Assembly: GCA_003175695.1 (NCBI GenBank)
Contig: PSRA01000113.1
Location: 1-59,866, forward strand
DNA from: Bacteroidota bacterium
GTDB taxonomy: Bacteria > Bacteroidota > Bacteroidia > Chitinophagales > Chitinophagaceae
Direction: 5' to 3'
Length of the DNA: 59,866 bases
Numbering within the stretch: the stretch's first letter is position 1; each line of letters opens with the position of its first letter. Under the pieces are notes generated by a model. It had not been told where the DNA came from, did not search any database, and saw only the letters and a program-made list of their open reading frames with translations. The translations under genes were made by a program, and so were the position numbers. Shown here one piece after another: positions 49,566-56,706 of this stretch.

Positions 49566-49766
49566 TTAATCATCCGTGCCATTATTACCGTAATTAGGCT
49601 TTCCAGAGTATTGAGCGACAATCTCCAGCTCTGTCGATGAGCCGACATAACTTAACTTGGAAGTCGTGCCTCTTTTCATGGATAAATGCTCTTCCATCAA
49701 CAACTTTTCCCAATACTCCTTCGAATTGTAGTCCAGATGTTCCAGATTCTTTCGCTTCCTTGCCAT
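49566..49766 (-). CDS. Small protein first on the left arm (regulator candidate)
   Basis: 66 residues: basic N-terminus (MARKRKNLEHLDYNSKEYWE), helical EKLLMEEHLSMKRGTT, then a Tyr/Gly/Asn-rich tail ending NNGTDD. AGGGAG site; directly behind the leftward promoter at 49790-49816. A short basic protein encoded first on the late arm and followed by structured RNA would suit a transcription regulator or antiterminator, but no motif proves this. Confidence 0.6.
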   Translation of the reverse strand: MARKRKNLEHLDYNSKEYWEKLLMEEHLSMKRGTTSKLSYVGSSTELEIVAQYSGKPNYGNNGTDD

Positions 49767-49789
49767 CTATCGCTCCCTTCTGTTTACAT

Positions 49790-49816
49790 ATTATAGGTCA
49801 GCTTCTTATTTGTCAA
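49790..49816 (-). promoter_or_regulatory. Leftward sigma-70-type promoter
   Basis: On the minus strand TTGACA (49811-49816) and TATAAT (49790-49795) are both perfect consensus hexamers, separated by 15 bases (short of the optimal 17). It points at the 66-residue gene and the left arm. It lies back to back with the rightward promoter, their -35 boxes being 14 bases apart. Confidence 0.75.
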
Positions 49817-49830
49817 TCACGAAACTTCGA

Positions 49831-49859
49831 TTGACAAGGGCCATTTTCCCGTGTAATAT
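49831..49859 (+). promoter_or_regulatory. Rightward sigma-70-type promoter
   Basis: TTGACA (49831-49836), 17-base spacer, TAATAT (49854-49859). The start site would be near 49866, just before GGAGGG (49867-49872) and the GTG of the replication gene, so the leader is very short. Drives the replication arm. Confidence 0.82.
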
Positions 49860-49875
49860 TGTAATTGGAGGGCGT

Positions 49876-50478
49876 GTGTCTAAAGATCGTGACGATTTCG
49901 TGAAGATCAGGCGTGGTGTGTTTGAGCATCTTTCAAAGGGCTGGATGACCGCCGATATGTTGGTCATGTACATGTGCCTTCTTGATGGATGTGATTGGAA
50001 GACAGGGGTTTGGAAAGGTTCAGCTAAAAGATTGTCCAAACTTCTCGGATGGAAAGTCAGAAAAACTCAACGTGTATTTAGTAAACTAGACGACGCGCGT
50101 TACATCACTTCCAAGTACGTTGCTGATGGAAACAACCTTGAGTATGATGTCCTGATTAACAACTATACCCCTCCTAACTCTAAGACTACAGTGAGAATGC
50201 GACCGACCAAAGCAGGCCTTAACCGCGTCAAAAATGACGCACCCCCCTGCGTCAAAAATGACGCGGATCAGCGTCAAAAACGACGCACCCCTGCGTCAAA
50301 TTTGACGACTAAATACTCAGATTTAGAATCTACAGATTATATATCAGAAGGGGAAGCCCCTAAAAATTTGAAAACTTCAACACATTCATCACTCGGACAG
50401 GAGTCCGACCAAGAGTTGCGCGCGCGGCGGTTCGCGGCGGCAAGGGCTCAACAGAGACGGGAGAACGGCCTTGAGTAA
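49876..50478 (+). CDS. Replication initiator-like winged-helix protein containing the putative origin
   Basis: 200 residues from GTG 49876 (VSKDRDDFVKIRRGVFEHLS). I chose this because it follows GGAGGG and the promoter -10 box; upstream in-frame codons would lie before the transcript start. Residues ~20-90 form a winged helix (WMTADMLVMYMCLLDGCDWK, WKGSAKRLSKLLGWKVRKTQ, RVFSKLDDARYITSKYV) like phage replisome-organiser N-domains. The linker is encoded by four iterons; the C-terminus is basic (RARRFAAARAQQRREN). Precedes DNA polymerase, overlapping by 8 bases. No helicase-loader domain visible. Confidence 0.75.
   Translation: MSKDRDDFVKIRRGVFEHLSKGWMTADMLVMYMCLLDGCDWKTGVWKGSAKRLSKLLGWKVRKTQRVFSKLDDARYITSKYVADGNNLEYDVLINNYTPPNSKTTVRMRPTKAGLNRVKNDAPPCVKNDADQRQKRRTPASNLTTKYSDLESTDYISEGEAPKNLKTSTHSSLGQESDQELRARRFAAARAQQRRENGLE
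50225..50308 (+). repeat. Four dyad iterons, putative replication origin
   Basis: GCGTCAAAAATGACGC at 50225-50240 and 50249-50264, GCGTCAAAAACGACGC at 50271-50286, and GCGTCAAATTTGACGA at 50293-50308. Each is an inverted repeat of GCGTCA/TGACGC; spacing is 24, 22 and 22 bases, about two helical turns. An AT-rich stretch follows (to about 50350). Repeats plus AT-rich tract inside an initiator gene is the layout of lambda ori in gene O. Confidence 0.75.
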
Positions 50479-52951
50479 GCTTGATACAAAAACATTGAAC
50501 CCACCCCTGAGTGTCACGGTCGTTCGCGACCAAGCTGGGGTAGACGAGCTTGTCAACTGGCTTCTTGCCCATCCAGAAGTCGGGCTGGACTGCGAAACCA
50601 CCCCTGTCAAGTTCTTCCAGCCTCGCAAAATGCGCCTGCTCCAGTTTGGAGACCGAGACAGGCAGTTTGTCGTCGATCTGCTCGACTTCGTGGACAGAGA
50701 CCCTGACGCTCTGCGGGACGCTCAGGGATTTTTTGGTATCAATTTACACAAATACCCAAAGCTTGAAGCTTTCCTCAAGTCGGTTCGCCCGTTTCTGGAA
50801 TCCGGGCTCTGGCTCAAGGTCGGGGTCAACCTCTGGTTCGAATACATTTGCCTCTACTGGAGCTTCGGTATCCGCTCTTGGAATTTTTATGACTGCCAGC
50901 TCGCGGAACGCGTCATCTATGCCGGAGGGCACTCTCTGAAGGATTTTGAGTTCTTCGACATGGAGAACATGATGCTCCGCTACTTCAACGTGGAGATTGA
51001 CAAGACCTTTCAGACAAGCTTCGATGTCGATAATGAACTGAGTGAAGCGCAGTATGAGTACGCAGCGCTCGACGTTCGTTTTCCGTTTGCGATTCGAGTC
51101 AAGCAGCTGAAGACCGGAGAGAAGGCCGGATTAGTCCGAACATTTCGCACCGAGAATGAGGCCATCGGCAGTTTTGCTGATATGCATGCTCACGGTGAGA
51201 AACTTGATATCGCGAAATGGAACGCCAACACGCAGGACGCTGAGAATAAGCGAGCAGAGGCTCTCGGGAAACTTGACGGGTTCTTTCTACCCATCTGCGG
51301 TTCAAAGAACGACATCGTGACTGACGCGATGGTTGAAGAAGCGACCGCTGTCTGGAAAAAATTCAATGAGGTCACTGAGGAAGAGCTTTCAATCAAAGCT
51401 TCGATTAAAGAGGCAAAGAAATCCAAAGACCTGCCGCAATTCACGGCGCTGGAGATGCTGCTCACTCAGAAAGTCGAGAACCGTAAAGCCGAGAAAGACC
51501 ATTACAAGAAAATAGCGGGCGACCTCGGCAAGCGGCGCACGCAGCAGAAAAAGATTTTGGAGAAATGCCAAGGTCAGGCGCTGGTCAATTATGATTCGAA
51601 CGCGCAGGTCTACAAAATTTTGGTTGAAAATTTCCCGGCTCTGAAGGAACTTGAGAGCACGAATGACGAGGATTTAAAGATATTTGCCTCAGTTTTTGAG
51701 AGTGATGGTAAGACTATAAAAATTCCGGGCGACCCACTTATCGACGCTCTGCGCGACTATCGTGAATGGGATAAACGGGTCAAGACTTACGGATACCTGT
51801 GGACGACTGAATGGGTCAATCGCCCTTGTTCAGACGAAGGCTGGCTTTCGCCATACACGCACCGTCTACACTCAATGTACAACCAGCTCATGGCTGAGAC
51901 TGGTCGGACGTCAAGCGATAACCCAAACGGGCAAAATCTCCCGCGAGGCGCTGAGGTCCGGTCGTGCTTTATCGCTGACGAGGGATATGTCTACATCACG
52001 ATTGACATGTCAGGCGCTGAGCTTCGCATTCTCGCTGAGGAAGCGAAAGCGAAGATTTGGATTGATGCATTCAACGCAGACGAGGACGTTCACTCAATTT
52101 GTACGGAGATTATTTTCCCCGAAGAGTGGATGGCTGAAGCAGAAGAGGGCTGCGCCTATTACAAAATTGATCCGAAGACGGGTAAGGCCGCTCACAAAAA
52201 ATGCAAATGTAAAAAACACAAGGCGCGCCGCGAAGTCACGAAGACACTGAACTTCGGAATCGCATACGGCATGGAAGCTGCGACCCTGGCTGCTCGCGCT
52301 GGCATTCCGCAGGAAGAAGCTGAGCATGTCTTCGAGGTCTGGAAAATTAAGTTTGCGGAAATCTGGAATTACCTGCAGGAGTCTGGATTCAAGACAAAAC
52401 AGGACGGCGCGAGCTATACGATGTACGGTCGCCGCCGACTCTTCCCACCGCCGACGCAGGAGCGCGCGCGCAAGAAGTGCATCGAGGATTATCCGGAAAA
52501 GCTGGAGTTCTCCGAGATTCAACAAGAGCAGAACATCGCTGAGTTCATCGCGCAGAACGGACGCAAGCCGAACAAGGAAGAACGTTTTTGGTTGACTCAT
52601 AGAGAGCCCAATCAGAAGCAGCTGACACGGGCGTTCATCGCTATCTCGCGAGGAATTGAGAGGGCAGGCAAGAACCACCGCATCCAAGGAACAAACGCAG
52701 ACATCATCAAAATCGCAATGGGAAGCGGCAAGTCCCCGAAGGGTCGGCCCTACCTGTTTCACACATTGCGTTTACTCAAGGCGAAGCTGGTCAAGATGGT
52801 ACATGACGAGCTGGTCATTATGGCTCCGAAAGAAAATGCCGACAGAGTAGCAAAGCTCGTAGGCATCGCTTTCCGAACTGCCGCCGCAGAGCGTATGACC
52901 AAAGTAACGATGGAAAACGAGCACAAGGTCTCTCACTGCTGGGAGAAATAG
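50471..52951 (+). CDS. DNA polymerase, family A, with 3'-5' exonuclease domain
   Basis: 826 residues from TTG 50471 (GGGAG before it). Exonuclease: LDCETTPVKFF (D39, E41), VGVNLWFEYICLY in the second motif (Glu where Asp is usual) and YAALDVRFPF (YxxxD). Polymerase: DMSGAELRILAEEA (motif A, about 512), KTLNFGIAYGMEAA (motif B, about 591), MVHDELVI (motif C, about 778). A Lys/Cys-rich insert (AHKKCKCKKHKARR) sits just before motif B. No 5'-nuclease domain. Replicates the phage genome. Confidence 0.95.
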   Translation: MSKLDTKTLNPPLSVTVVRDQAGVDELVNWLLAHPEVGLDCETTPVKFFQPRKMRLLQFGDRDRQFVVDLLDFVDRDPDALRDAQGFFGINLHKYPKLEAFLKSVRPFLESGLWLKVGVNLWFEYICLYWSFGIRSWNFYDCQLAERVIYAGGHSLKDFEFFDMENMMLRYFNVEIDKTFQTSFDVDNELSEAQYEYAALDVRFPFAIRVKQLKTGEKAGLVRTFRTENEAIGSFADMHAHGEKLDIAKWNANTQDAENKRAEALGKLDGFFLPICGSKNDIVTDAMVEEATAVWKKFNEVTEEELSIKASIKEAKKSKDLPQFTALEMLLTQKVENRKAEKDHYKKIAGDLGKRRTQQKKILEKCQGQALVNYDSNAQVYKILVENFPALKELESTNDEDLKIFASVFESDGKTIKIPGDPLIDALRDYREWDKRVKTYGYLWTTEWVNRPCSDEGWLSPYTHRLHSMYNQLMAETGRTSSDNPNGQNLPRGAEVRSCFIADEGYVYITIDMSGAELRILAEEAKAKIWIDAFNADEDVHSICTEIIFPEEWMAEAEEGCAYYKIDPKTGKAAHKKCKCKKHKARREVTKTLNFGIAYGMEAATLAARAGIPQEEAEHVFEVWKIKFAEIWNYLQESGFKTKQDGASYTMYGRRRLFPPPTQERARKKCIEDYPEKLEFSEIQQEQNIAEFIAQNGRKPNKEERFWLTHREPNQKQLTRAFIAISRGIERAGKNHRIQGTNADIIKIAMGSGKSPKGRPYLFHTLRLLKAKLVKMVHDELVIMAPKENADRVAKLVGIAFRTAAAERMTKVTMENEHKVSHCWEK

Positions 52952-52952
52952 C

Positions 52953-52982
52953 TTGACAGGTGCTGGACTTTTCTGATATCCT
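52953..52982 (+). promoter_or_regulatory. Candidate promoter after the DNA polymerase
   Basis: TTGACA (52953-52958), 18-base spacer, TATCCT (52977-52982), immediately behind the polymerase stop. The start site would fall at or next to the ATG at 52989, giving a leaderless or very short-leader transcript, and it could also feed the secreted-protein gene at 53203. Confidence 0.6.
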
Positions 52983-52988
52983 GTAATC

Positions 52989-53186
52989 ATGATGAAGCAA
53001 GAACCATTCGGCCTTGTTGCGCTGGAGTGCCGCAATTCTCAAATCATGGACGAGGGATTCTTGAAAACGATCATGGACCTAGAGTCCGCAGAGATTGAAT
53101 ATATCAGCGGACATCGGAGGGACACGTTGAGGGACGAACAACCCTATGGTGGAGGGCGTTTGCCGTATGCGCCCCTGTTTTACTGA
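52989..53186 (+). CDS. Possible small leaderless protein
   Basis: 65 residues (MMKQEPFGLVALECRNSQIM ... GGGRLPYAPLFY), no recognised family. No ribosome-binding site, but the promoter 7 bases upstream would start transcription at the initiation codon, so leaderless translation is possible. Otherwise this stretch is the leader of the secreted protein gene. Confidence 0.42.
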   Translation: MMKQEPFGLVALECRNSQIMDEGFLKTIMDLESAEIEYISGHRRDTLRDEQPYGGGRLPYAPLFY

Positions 53187-53202
53187 CTCTGGAGGAGGGT
53201 CT

Positions 53203-53784
53203 ATGAAGAGCTTGTTTTTGGCAGTAATCATTTTCTGTAGCTGTCTTGCGTTTGCTGGCACGGATTGCGGCAACGGAAACGGCGGACAGAATCCGGGGAA
53301 CTCCAACGCGTGTTCCACGAGCACAACGACATCGACGCCGACGACGCTGACTGTCAACAACACAAACACGAATTCGAACACGAATACCAACACGAACTCA
53401 AACAGCAACGCCAACAGCAGTGCCAACAGCAACGTCAATGTTGCTAAGGGCGGGTTTGCCAGCTCCTCAGCGACTGGCGGCAGTGCGAGTGCGAACAACA
53501 GTCAATCCAATGTCCAGACCAGCACCTACAATCAGGTGCATCAGGCTCCGGGCGCTGTCGCTCCGAACGCTTACCCGTCTGCACCCTGCCGCATCTCTTC
53601 TTCGGCGGGCGCGTCTTGGCTGACTGGTGGGCTGAGTGTTGGAAGTTCCAAGCTTGACACCGAATGCGATGCGCGCGAAACTGCGCGGTCTTTCGCTGCT
53701 ATCGGTGACACGGAGAGCGCGCGAGAAATCCTGTGCTCGACTCGTGCAGCTAAGAAGGCAAAACTTCAGGCTTGCACGAAATAA
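53203..53784 (+). CDS. Secreted Asn/Ser/Thr-rich protein with Cys-containing C-terminal domain
   Basis: 193 residues from ATG 53203, eight bases after GGAGGAGG. Signal peptide MKSLFLAVIIFCSCLAFAG, then a low-complexity region with Asn-Thr/Asn-Ser dipeptides (TNTNSNTNTNTNSNSNANSS) and Gly/Ser repeats, then a compact domain ending DTECDARETARSFAAIGDTE, SAREILCST. The C-terminal pattern (C-x-R-E-T-A-R, ILC) recurs in unknown phage secreted proteins. Exported during early infection, perhaps to alter the envelope; that is inference. Confidence 0.8.
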   Translation: MKSLFLAVIIFCSCLAFAGTDCGNGNGGQNPGNSNACSTSTTTSTPTTLTVNNTNTNSNTNTNTNSNSNANSSANSNVNVAKGGFASSSATGGSASANNSQSNVQTSTYNQVHQAPGAVAPNAYPSAPCRISSSAGASWLTGGLSVGSSKLDTECDARETARSFAAIGDTESAREILCSTRAAKKAKLQACTK

Positions 53785-53785
53785 A

Positions 53786-53863
53786 GATTCGGGTGCGACT
53801 CCGGCCCTTGATGCAGCGGAAGATAAACCGTGTAGCATCGGGGCCGGGAAAGTCGGCCCGAAT
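53786..53863 (+). ncRNA. Long structured hairpin of unknown role
   Basis: A nearly continuous stem on one RNA: ATTCGGG/CCCGAAT (outer), CGACT/AGTCG, CCGGCCC/GGGCCGG, GATGC/GCATC, with a 20-nt loop containing CGG/CCG. It begins directly after the secreted-protein stop and ends 14 bases before the endonuclease start. No T-run follows, so it is not a standard terminator. Could be a translation leader, processing site or small RNA. Confidence 0.55.
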
Positions 53864-53877
53864 GATCTGGAAGAAAA

Positions 53878-54258
53878 TTGAGAAGCAAAGCTGAATACAA
53901 CGCTTATAAGCGTAAATATAGGTCTGAAAATCCTGAATACAGAGACAAAGAAAAGAAGAGACAGGCAAGAGCCAGCATTGAAAGAAAAGAAAGAGTCCTA
54001 ACGCACTACGGTGGTGGAAAAGTAAAATGTCGCTGGGAAGGGTGCGGAGTTTCAGACATAGATGTTCTATCCATAGATCATGTTTTTGATGATGGCGCTG
54101 AACATCGAGAAAAAATTTGTGGGAGCAAGCACACTAAGGTAGACATTTACCGATGGTTGGAGGCAAACGGCTTTCCTGAAGGTTATCAAACTCTTTGTTT
54201 AAACCATCAGTTTAAAAAAGAAATTCTTCGCAGAAAACGCGAAAGAAAATGGATGTAA
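53878..54258 (+). CDS. HNH endonuclease beside the tmRNA locus
   Basis: 126 residues from TTG 53878 (no in-frame ATG near it; GGAAG precedes). Very basic N-terminus (YNAYKRKYRSENPEYRDKEK) then KCRWEGCGVSDIDVLSIDHV, FDDGAEHREKICG and FPEGYQTLCLNHQFKKEILR: an HNH centre (DH...N) in which one zinc Cys is replaced (LCLNH rather than LCLNC). The stop is 6 bases before the tmRNA acceptor piece. The only endonuclease gene on the right arm. Confidence 0.82.
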   Translation: MRSKAEYNAYKRKYRSENPEYRDKEKKRQARASIERKERVLTHYGGGKVKCRWEGCGVSDIDVLSIDHVFDDGAEHREKICGSKHTKVDIYRWLEANGFPEGYQTLCLNHQFKKEILRRKRERKWM

Positions 54259-54264
54259 TGAAGT

Positions 54265-54690
54265 TTGCAATGTTAATTATCGGACGCGGCTTCGATGCCG
54301 CCACGTCCACCAAAGCGGTCACGAAAGAAGAGCCCAGATACTCCTAGCTAGTGATGGGACAATCAAGTACCGACCGCTTCGATGGGCGTGAACTTGGATT
54401 CGACGGTGATTAAACAATGCAATCTACATCTCGGAATGATGTGGCCTGCCGACAGTGCCTAGACACAGAAGGGCGTACGCTCGACTGTTGCGGTCAATTG
54501 GACACATAACCTAGAAATGCTGAGACTAAACCTCTCGCTTTCGCTGCTGCGGCCTAGTGCCAAAGCGGGGCTCAGGAGACGGCCTGCCAACAGAAAGTCT
54601 CCGTGATCTTTAAAGCGATGGGATACAAGAGCGCCAGACTGGCTGCGGTTGCAAGGCCCACGTAACGGCTAAGGACATGAAAGCCGTGTC
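54265..54690 (+). ncRNA. ssrA: Circularly permuted two-piece tmRNA
   Basis: Acceptor piece about 54265-54312: P2 strand, CGGACGCGG, T-arm GCGGC/GCCGC, CACGTCC, A, CCA. Spacer 54313-54383 closed by AAGCGGTC/GACCGCTT. Coding piece from 54384: GGGCGTG, TTGGATTCGACGG, P2 partner, tag frame, pseudoknot-like stems (GGAGAC/GTCTCC; ACGGCT/AGCCGT), end about 54690. GGGCGTG pairs with all 7 bases of CACGTCC, with G3-U70 (alanine identity) and A73. Tag frame 54519-54557: AETKPLAFAAAA, stop TAG. It would rescue stalled ribosomes and tag their products. The T-loop has only 6 nt. Confidence 0.88.
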
Positions 54691-54709
54691 TAAATTTTAG
54701 GAGGAAAAG

Positions 54710-54985
54710 ATGTCTCAAATTAATTTTTTGCAGTGCCCAATTTGTAATCCGGAAGCCGCTGATTTGAACGGAATCCGGCGCACGGTCGTTCCAACCAGTT
54801 CTGAGCTGGCAGAGTTCATCAAGCATGTCGTCGAAGAGCACACGCAGGCTGGTGAAGCTTTGAAGACCGCTCAGGTCGCTGAACTTGCAGCTGATGCTGC
54901 CGCTGCGACCGCTAACGAAGTCGCGCAGATTGTTCGGACGAGCCAGACCGTTCAGGCCGAAGGCGAGGACAGCGCGATTGGATAA
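54710..54985 (+). CDS. Small Cys-motif/helical early protein
   Basis: 91 residues (MSQINFLQCPICNPEAADLN). N-terminal CPIC may bind metal with a His pair (HVVEEH); the rest is an Ala/Glu/Gln-rich helix. Strong TAGGAGG site directly after the tmRNA coding piece, so the tmRNA 3' end and this leader are adjacent. No family recognised. Confidence 0.7.
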   Translation: MSQINFLQCPICNPEAADLNGIRRTVVPTSSELAEFIKHVVEEHTQAGEALKTAQVAELAADAAAATANEVAQIVRTSQTVQAEGEDSAIG

Positions 54986-55136
54986 GGCCCACATCTTTAT
55001 CAGAACTATGCCAGCACTCATGGCGGCAGAGTGTTTGATTGCTGCTGCCATTTGTGCGTACGATCACCAGTGGAAGCTGGTCTTTTACTGGCTCTCAGCA
55101 GCCAGCATCAACGCTTCGGTCGCGAGTCTATCATGA
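54978..55136 (+). CDS. Small two-helix membrane protein
   Basis: 52 residues from TTG 54978 (ATG 55008 is an alternative; GAGGAC supports the TTG). Two hydrophobic segments (PALMAAECLIAAAICAY and LVFYWLSAASINASVASL) around DHQWK. Overlaps genes on both sides by a few bases, as expected in this packed early operon. Function unknown; could act in the host envelope. Confidence 0.6.
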   Translation: MDKAHIFIRTMPALMAAECLIAAAICAYDHQWKLVFYWLSAASINASVASLS

Positions 55137-55732
55137 ATCTCTTCTTCACAGCCGACGAGCACTACGGGCACCGCAACATCATCACATATTGCAAGCGCCC
55201 GTTCTCTGACGTCATTGAGATGCGCGAGAAACTTATCGCGCTGCACAACTACACCGTCCCTAACGTTAAGGACTCAGTCACCGTTCATCTCGGTGACATG
55301 TTCTGGGACACAGTCAGTGCGGAGGAAGCAATCTCCATCGTCTCCCGGCTAAATGGAAAGCACACATTCATTCGCGGCAATCACGGGAACAAGCTGTTTG
55401 ACCGAGGGTTGCTCGACGAGTATTTCATCAGCATTGCGGACGTCAAGATGCTGCATGTCGGTGAGCGAAAGATTTGGATTTCGCATTACGCGCACCGAGT
55501 CTGGCCGGACTCACACAAGGGCGCTTATCATCTTTTCGGGCACTCGCACGGAGAGCTAAGTGTACAACACGGTCGCTCACTGGACGTTGGAGTTGACGTT
55601 CACAATTTCAAACCGTTGTCTTTTGACGAAATTGAAAAATTCATGCAAGCTATCCCGGTCCCAGTGCTTCCGCCAAAAGAGCAGGGGCTGAAGACTTGGC
55701 CGACCGACCACCTTGAGGAGGGAAGTCATTGA
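55133..55732 (+). CDS. Calcineurin-like metallophosphoesterase
   Basis: 199 residues from ATG 55133. MNLFFTADEHYGHRNII (D8, H10), VTVHLGDMFWDT (GD), HTFIRGNHGNKLFD (GNH), IWISHYAHR (H) and YHLFGHSHGEL (GHxH) give a complete two-metal phosphoesterase site. Resembles phage enzymes of nucleic-acid or cyclic-nucleotide metabolism; substrate unknown. Start overlaps the previous stop (ATGA). Confidence 0.88.
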   Translation: MNLFFTADEHYGHRNIITYCKRPFSDVIEMREKLIALHNYTVPNVKDSVTVHLGDMFWDTVSAEEAISIVSRLNGKHTFIRGNHGNKLFDRGLLDEYFISIADVKMLHVGERKIWISHYAHRVWPDSHKGAYHLFGHSHGELSVQHGRSLDVGVDVHNFKPLSFDEIEKFMQAIPVPVLPPKEQGLKTWPTDHLEEGSH

Positions 55733-55905
55733 TGAAAACTGTTCTTAAAGTTTTGGCACTCGGTCTGACCGCTGGGCTTATTTACCTCAGCGGCTTTCTT
55801 TTCATCTTCGCAATGTTCCTTCGCCAGTTCGATGGAATCTTTGCGTACGGTCTGGCGTTAATGATTTTCGGGCTCTTGCTCAGGGTTGAGCTGAAATATT
55901 TCTGA
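55732..55905 (+). CDS. Small membrane protein (57 residues)
   Basis: MKTVLKVLALGLTAGLIYLS is followed by GFLFIFAMF, a polar turn (LRQFDGIFA) and YGLALMIFGLLLRVELKYF: two transmembrane helices. GGAGGG lies 7 bases before ATG, and the ATG overlaps the phosphoesterase stop. Not recognised. Confidence 0.68.
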   Translation: MKTVLKVLALGLTAGLIYLSGFLFIFAMFLRQFDGIFAYGLALMIFGLLLRVELKYF

Positions 55906-55906
55906 C

Positions 55907-56275
55907 ATGGCGCAAGACTACAGCTTCGCGTTTGGGAAGTATCTGGAGATTGCCTCGAAGGGAAACGTCTTTATCGAGTTATCAGTCTCCATCAACAGGC
56001 GCAGGCTGGTCTGCAAAATTTGCCACGAGCACTTGGCGTTCGAGCAAGATTACGAGGTTGAAGCGCTGTACTGGAGATATGGCTCTCTCGACCAGAAGGT
56101 GCAGGACTTCGTTAAGGAACATCGGCATGAAAAAATTTCTGCTGACGCAGGCAAGATAATCACAGTTGATAGCCTTGATAAAATGAACAAAGTTCTAGAC
56201 ACCCTCGCTGTTGGAAACAAGACCGCGACGGGCACGCCGATTCCAAAGCCGCGTGAAGGACGGAGATTTCGATGA
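55907..56275 (+). CDS. Hypothetical early protein
   Basis: 122 residues. Alpha/beta N-terminal part with a possible metal pair (VCKICHEHLAFEQ) and a following His cluster (FVKEHRHEKIS); C-terminal tail basic (TPIPKPREGRRFR). One base after the upstream gene and overlapping the acetyltransferase start by 4. No family recognised. Confidence 0.68.
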   Translation: MAQDYSFAFGKYLEIASKGNVFIELSVSINRRRLVCKICHEHLAFEQDYEVEALYWRYGSLDQKVQDFVKEHRHEKISADAGKIITVDSLDKMNKVLDTLAVGNKTATGTPIPKPREGRRFR

Positions 56276-56706
56276 AGCTGACGCAAGAGCAGAAGCTGGA
56301 GATGACGGACAAAATCTGGTCTATCACCGTCCAGTGTTATCGTGGAGTCGAGCTTCCGACGCGGGAAAAGATAGAGCGCATCGTGCGGCAGGGAGATGTC
56401 TTCGTCGAAGAGTGGTATCGAGAGGTTGTATCTTACGTCATAGTCTCTCCGGACTACAATCCCCCATTGATCCGCAGCGTTGCTACCCTGCCGTCTGCGC
56501 GCGGTCAAGGTCTCGCCACTAGGCTCATGTGGGAGGTAGAGCGCTACTACCGCTCTGTCAACGCCCCGGCGCTGGTCCTGCATGTCAGGCCGGAGAACCC
56601 TGCGCAGAAAATGTACTTTGATTGCGGGTACAGGGTGACGAAGTATCTCAAGGGATATTACGCTCCAGAGGGCGACGGACTTGAGATGGAGCTGAAACTT
56701 TTGTGA
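56272..56706 (+). CDS. GNAT N-acetyltransferase
   Basis: 144 residues. RSVATLPSARGQGLATRLMW contains the acetyl-CoA loop (R-G-Q-G-L-A, residues 77-82), followed by the helix VERYYRSVNA, strand LVLHVRPENP and QKMYFDCGYRVTKYL, the standard GNAT end. Transfers acetyl groups to an unknown amine, possibly inactivating a host protein. ATGA overlap with neighbours. Confidence 0.85.
   Translation: MKLTQEQKLEMTDKIWSITVQCYRGVELPTREKIERIVRQGDVFVEEWYREVVSYVIVSPDYNPPLIRSVATLPSARGQGLATRLMWEVERYYRSVNAPALVLHVRPENPAQKMYFDCGYRVTKYLKGYYAPEGDGLEMELKLL

Noticed and set aside
53789-53815. Part of a cobalamin riboswitch (GGTGCGACTCCGG resembles a B12-box segment)
   Set aside because: The rest of the conserved core, including the GCCACTG element, is missing, and the bases belong to one long hairpin.
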